Source of the DNA: Streptomyces violaceus
GTDB lineage: Bacteria > Actinomycetota > Actinomycetes > Streptomycetales > Streptomycetaceae
Assembly: GCA_000715635.1 (NCBI GenBank)
Contig: KL569106.1
Coordinates: 34,320-43,137 of the forward strand
Direction: 5' to 3'
DNA: 8,818 bases
The position numbers were made by a program, and so were the translations under genes. Under the pieces are notes generated by a model, which saw nothing but the letters and a program-made list of their open reading frames with translations, did not search any database and was not told where the DNA came from. Each line of letters begins with the position of its first letter. Positions within the stretch are counted from its first letter, which is position 1. Positions 6,552 to 8,818 of the stretch are shown piece after piece.

Positions 6552-8818
6552 ATGCAACTCGCCGCGATCATCGTGTCGCTGGTTCTGACCGTGGTCGGCG
6601 TCGCGCTGCTCGCACGCGCGATCGGCCAGTTCGTCCGGTACTTCAAGCTCGGCCAGCCGGTCCCCGCCGGTGCCCGGACCGACAATCCCTACCAGCGCAG
6701 CGTGACCCTGGTGAAGGAGTTCCTCGGGCACACGCGCATGAACCGGTGGGGCATCGTCGGTATCGCCCACTGGTTCGTGGCGATCGGCTTCCTGACGCTG
6801 CCGCCGACGATCATCACCGCGTACGGCCAGCTGTTCGAGGCGGACTGGACGCTGCCGGTCATCGGCGGCTTCCTCCCCTATGAGCTCTACATCGAGTTCA
6901 TCGCCGCGATGACGACCGTGGGCATCGCCACGCTGATGGTCATCCGCCTGCTGAACCTGCCGTCGCGCCCGGGCCGCAAGTCCCGCTTCACCGGTTCGAA
7001 GATGGGCCAGGCGTACTTCGTCGAGTACGTCATCCTCACCATCGGCCTGGCGATCTACGTGCTGCGCGGCCTCGAGGGCGCGCTGCACCACGTGGAGGGA
7101 TACGAGGCCGCGTACTTCGCCTCGTACCCGCTGGTCCTGGCCTTCAAGGGCCTGAGCGTCGCCGCGCTGCAGAACCTCGTCTACTTCTTCGCGATGATCA
7201 AGCTGGGCACGACCATGATCTGGATGATCACGGTCAGCCTGAACACCAACATGGGTGTGGCCTGGCACCGCTTCCTGGCGTTCCCGAACATCTGGTTCAA
7301 GCGCGAGGCGACGGGCGGCACGGCCCTCGGTGCCCTCCAGCCGATGACGTCCGGCGGCAAGCCGATCGACTTCACCGACCCGGGCGACGACGACGTCTTC
7401 GGCGTCTCCCAGGTCGAGCAGTACTCCTGGAAGGGCCTGCTGGACTTCTCCACCTGCACCGAGTGCGGCCGCTGCCAGTCGCAGTGCCCGGCGTGGAACA
7501 CGGGCAAGCCCCTCTCCCCCAAGCTGCTGATCATGTCCCTGCGGGACCACGCGCACGCCAAGGCGCCGTACCTGCTGGCCGGCGGCGGCAAGACGATGGA
7601 GGGCGAGGAGAAGGCGTCCGAGGAGCAGCTCAAGGACGTCCCCGCGGCCGCCCTCGCCGAGGCCGAGCGCCCGCTGATCGGCACCGCCGAGGAGAACGGC
7701 GTCATCGACCCGGACGTCCTGTGGTCCTGCACCACCTGCGGTGCCTGCGTCGAGCAGTGCCCGGTGGACATCGAGCACGTCGACCACATCGTCGACATGC
7801 GCCGCTACCAGGTGATGATCGAGAGCTCGTTCCCGTCCGAGGCGGGCACGATGCTCAAGAACCTGGAGAAGAAGGGCAACCCCTGGGGCCTGGCGAAGAA
7901 GCAGCGCCTGGAGTGGCTGAAGGAGCTCGACTTCGAGGTTCCGGTCGTCGGCAAGGACATCGAGGACCTGTCCGAGGTCGAGTACCTGTACTGGGTCGGC
8001 TGCGCCGGCGCGCTCGAGGACCGCGCCAAGAAGACCACCAAGGCCTTCGCCGAACTCCTGCACATCGCGGGCGTCAAGTTCGCCATCATGGGCGGCGACG
8101 AGAAGTGCACGGGTGACTCCGCCCGCCGCCTGGGCAACGAGCCGCTGTTCCAGGAACTCGGCATGGAGAACGTCATGGCGCTGAACATGGCGTTCGGCGA
8201 GGAGATGGACGACGACGGCAAGGTGACGCCCGAGTCGGCGAAGCCCAAGTCCGCGAAGAAGATCGTCGCGACCTGCCCGCACTGCCTCAACACGCTCGGC
8301 AACGAGTACCCGCAGCTCGGCGGCGACTACGAGGTCATCCACCACACCCAGCTGCTCCAGCACCTCGTCGACGAGGGCAAGCTGATCCCGGTCACGCCGG
8401 TCGAGGGCATCATCACGTACCACGACCCGTGCTACCTGGGCCGCCACAACAAGATCTACACGCCCCCGCGCGAGATCATCGCCAGCGTCCCGGGCATCCG
8501 CAACGAGGAGATGCACCGCCACAAGGAGCGGGGCTTCTGCTGCGGTGCGGGTGGCGCCCGGATGTGGATGGAAGAGCGCATCGGCAAGCGCATCAACAAC
8601 GAGCGCGTCGACGAGGCGCTGTCGGTGAACCCCGACATCGTCTCCACGGCCTGCCCGTTCTGCCTCGTCATGCTCACGGACTCCGTGAACGGCAAGAAGA
8701 ACGACGGCAAGGCCAAGGAGTCGATCACCGTCGTGGACGTAGCCCAGCTCCTGCTGGACTCCGTCAAGACACCGGTCCCCGCGGAGGGCTCCGACGGTGG
8801 CGACGACAACGACGGCGG
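6552..8818 (+). CDS. Membrane-anchored Fe-S oxidoreductase, HdrD/GlpC type, EtfD-like (open at the right edge)
   Basis: 755 codons are visible with no stop, so the extreme C-terminus lies beyond the window. The N-terminal third (1-235) has about five membrane helices, with histidines such as His73, His179/180 and His239 that could be heme ligands as in NarI-like subunits. Then follow two [4Fe-4S] ferredoxin motifs: CTECGRCQSQCP (Cys302, 305, 308, 312) and CTTCGACVEQCP (Cys393, 396, 399, 403). Two HdrB-type cysteine-rich domains end the protein: the first has Cys484, Cys519 and CPHC (575/578), the second Cys627, CCG at 663-665 and CPFC (701/704). The layout matches mycobacterial Rv0338c (EtfD), reported to take electrons from electron-transfer flavoprotein during fatty-acid oxidation and pass them to the quinone pool. 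That role is an inference here; the Fe-S membrane oxidoreductase assignment is firm. The tail after residue 740 is acidic and probably close to the end. Confidence 0.9.
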   Translation, partial: MQLAAIIVSLVLTVVGVALLARAIGQFVRYFKLGQPVPAGARTDNPYQRSVTLVKEFLGHTRMNRWGIVGIAHWFVAIGFLTLPPTIITAYGQLFEADWTLPVIGGFLPYELYIEFIAAMTTVGIATLMVIRLLNLPSRPGRKSRFTGSKMGQAYFVEYVILTIGLAIYVLRGLEGALHHVEGYEAAYFASYPLVLAFKGLSVAALQNLVYFFAMIKLGTTMIWMITVSLNTNMGVAWHRFLAFPNIWFKREATGGTALGALQPMTSGGKPIDFTDPGDDDVFGVSQVEQYSWKGLLDFSTCTECGRCQSQCPAWNTGKPLSPKLLIMSLRDHAHAKAPYLLAGGGKTMEGEEKASEEQLKDVPAAALAEAERPLIGTAEENGVIDPDVLWSCTTCGACVEQCPVDIEHVDHIVDMRRYQVMIESSFPSEAGTMLKNLEKKGNPWGLAKKQRLEWLKELDFEVPVVGKDIEDLSEVEYLYWVGCAGALEDRAKKTTKAFAELLHIAGVKFAIMGGDEKCTGDSARRLGNEPLFQELGMENVMALNMAFGEEMDDDGKVTPESAKPKSAKKIVATCPHCLNTLGNEYPQLGGDYEVIHHTQLLQHLVDEGKLIPVTPVEGIITYHDPCYLGRHNKIYTPPREIIASVPGIRNEEMHRHKERGFCCGAGGARMWMEERIGKRINNERVDEALSVNPDIVSTACPFCLVMLTDSVNGKKNDGKAKESITVVDVAQLLLDSVKTPVPAEGSDGGDDNDG

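Noticed and set aside
6483..8522. 679-codon open frame on the minus strand, opposite the iron-sulfur gene
   Set aside because: The opposite strand encodes an unmistakable Fe-S protein with all its cysteine motifs. The antisense translation is a low-complexity Leu/Val/Arg/Asp-rich product, the usual shadow of GC-rich third positions.

Overview
The window looks like a high-GC actinomycete chromosome, almost certainly Streptomyces. The G+C content is very high, third codon positions are nearly all G or C, and the gene order dnaK-grpE-dnaJ-hspR with HspR-type (HAIR) operators in front of dnaK is the classical Streptomyces heat-shock locus. I see no mobile elements, tRNA or rRNA genes, CRISPR arrays or signs of recent transfer. 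This is ordinary core-genome territory, and I do not claim a new multi-gene system.

Layout from left to right. Positions 1-725 (minus strand) hold the N-terminal 241 residues of a XylF-like sugar-binding lipoprotein that runs off the left edge. Positions 726-1006 are intergenic: they hold the probable promoter of the lipoprotein gene and a strong 16-bp stem-loop that ends the chaperone operon. Positions 1007-5201 (minus strand) are the heat-shock operon, transcribed dnaK, grpE, dnaJ, hspR. dnaK/grpE overlap through GTGA and dnaJ/hspR through ATGA, while grpE and dnaJ are 36 bp apart. Positions 5202-5295 are the operon's regulatory region, with a -35/-10 promoter, one perfect HAIR over the -10 and start site, and a second, imperfect HAIR just upstream of the -35. 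Positions 5296-6324 (minus strand) encode a polytopic membrane protein of the WecA/MraY/TagO phosphosugar-transferase superfamily whose catalytic motifs look damaged. Positions 6325-6551 are a divergent intergenic region with several small repeats. From 6552 to the right edge (plus strand) lies most of a large membrane-anchored iron-sulfur oxidoreductase of the HdrD/GlpC type, resembling mycobacterial EtfD (Rv0338c). It remains open at the window edge.

How the genes work together. DnaK, DnaJ and GrpE form the Hsp70 folding machine. HspR, the last gene of the operon, represses dnaK transcription by binding the HAIR sites; in Streptomyces DnaK is known to act as its co-repressor, so the operon contains its own feedback loop. 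The flanking genes (sugar uptake lipoprotein, transferase-like membrane protein, iron-sulfur oxidoreductase) have no evident functional link to the chaperones. The most interesting items are the transferase-like protein with substituted catalytic residues, the compact divergent control region upstream of the iron-sulfur protein, and the close packing of HAIR 2 against the stop codon of the upstream gene.
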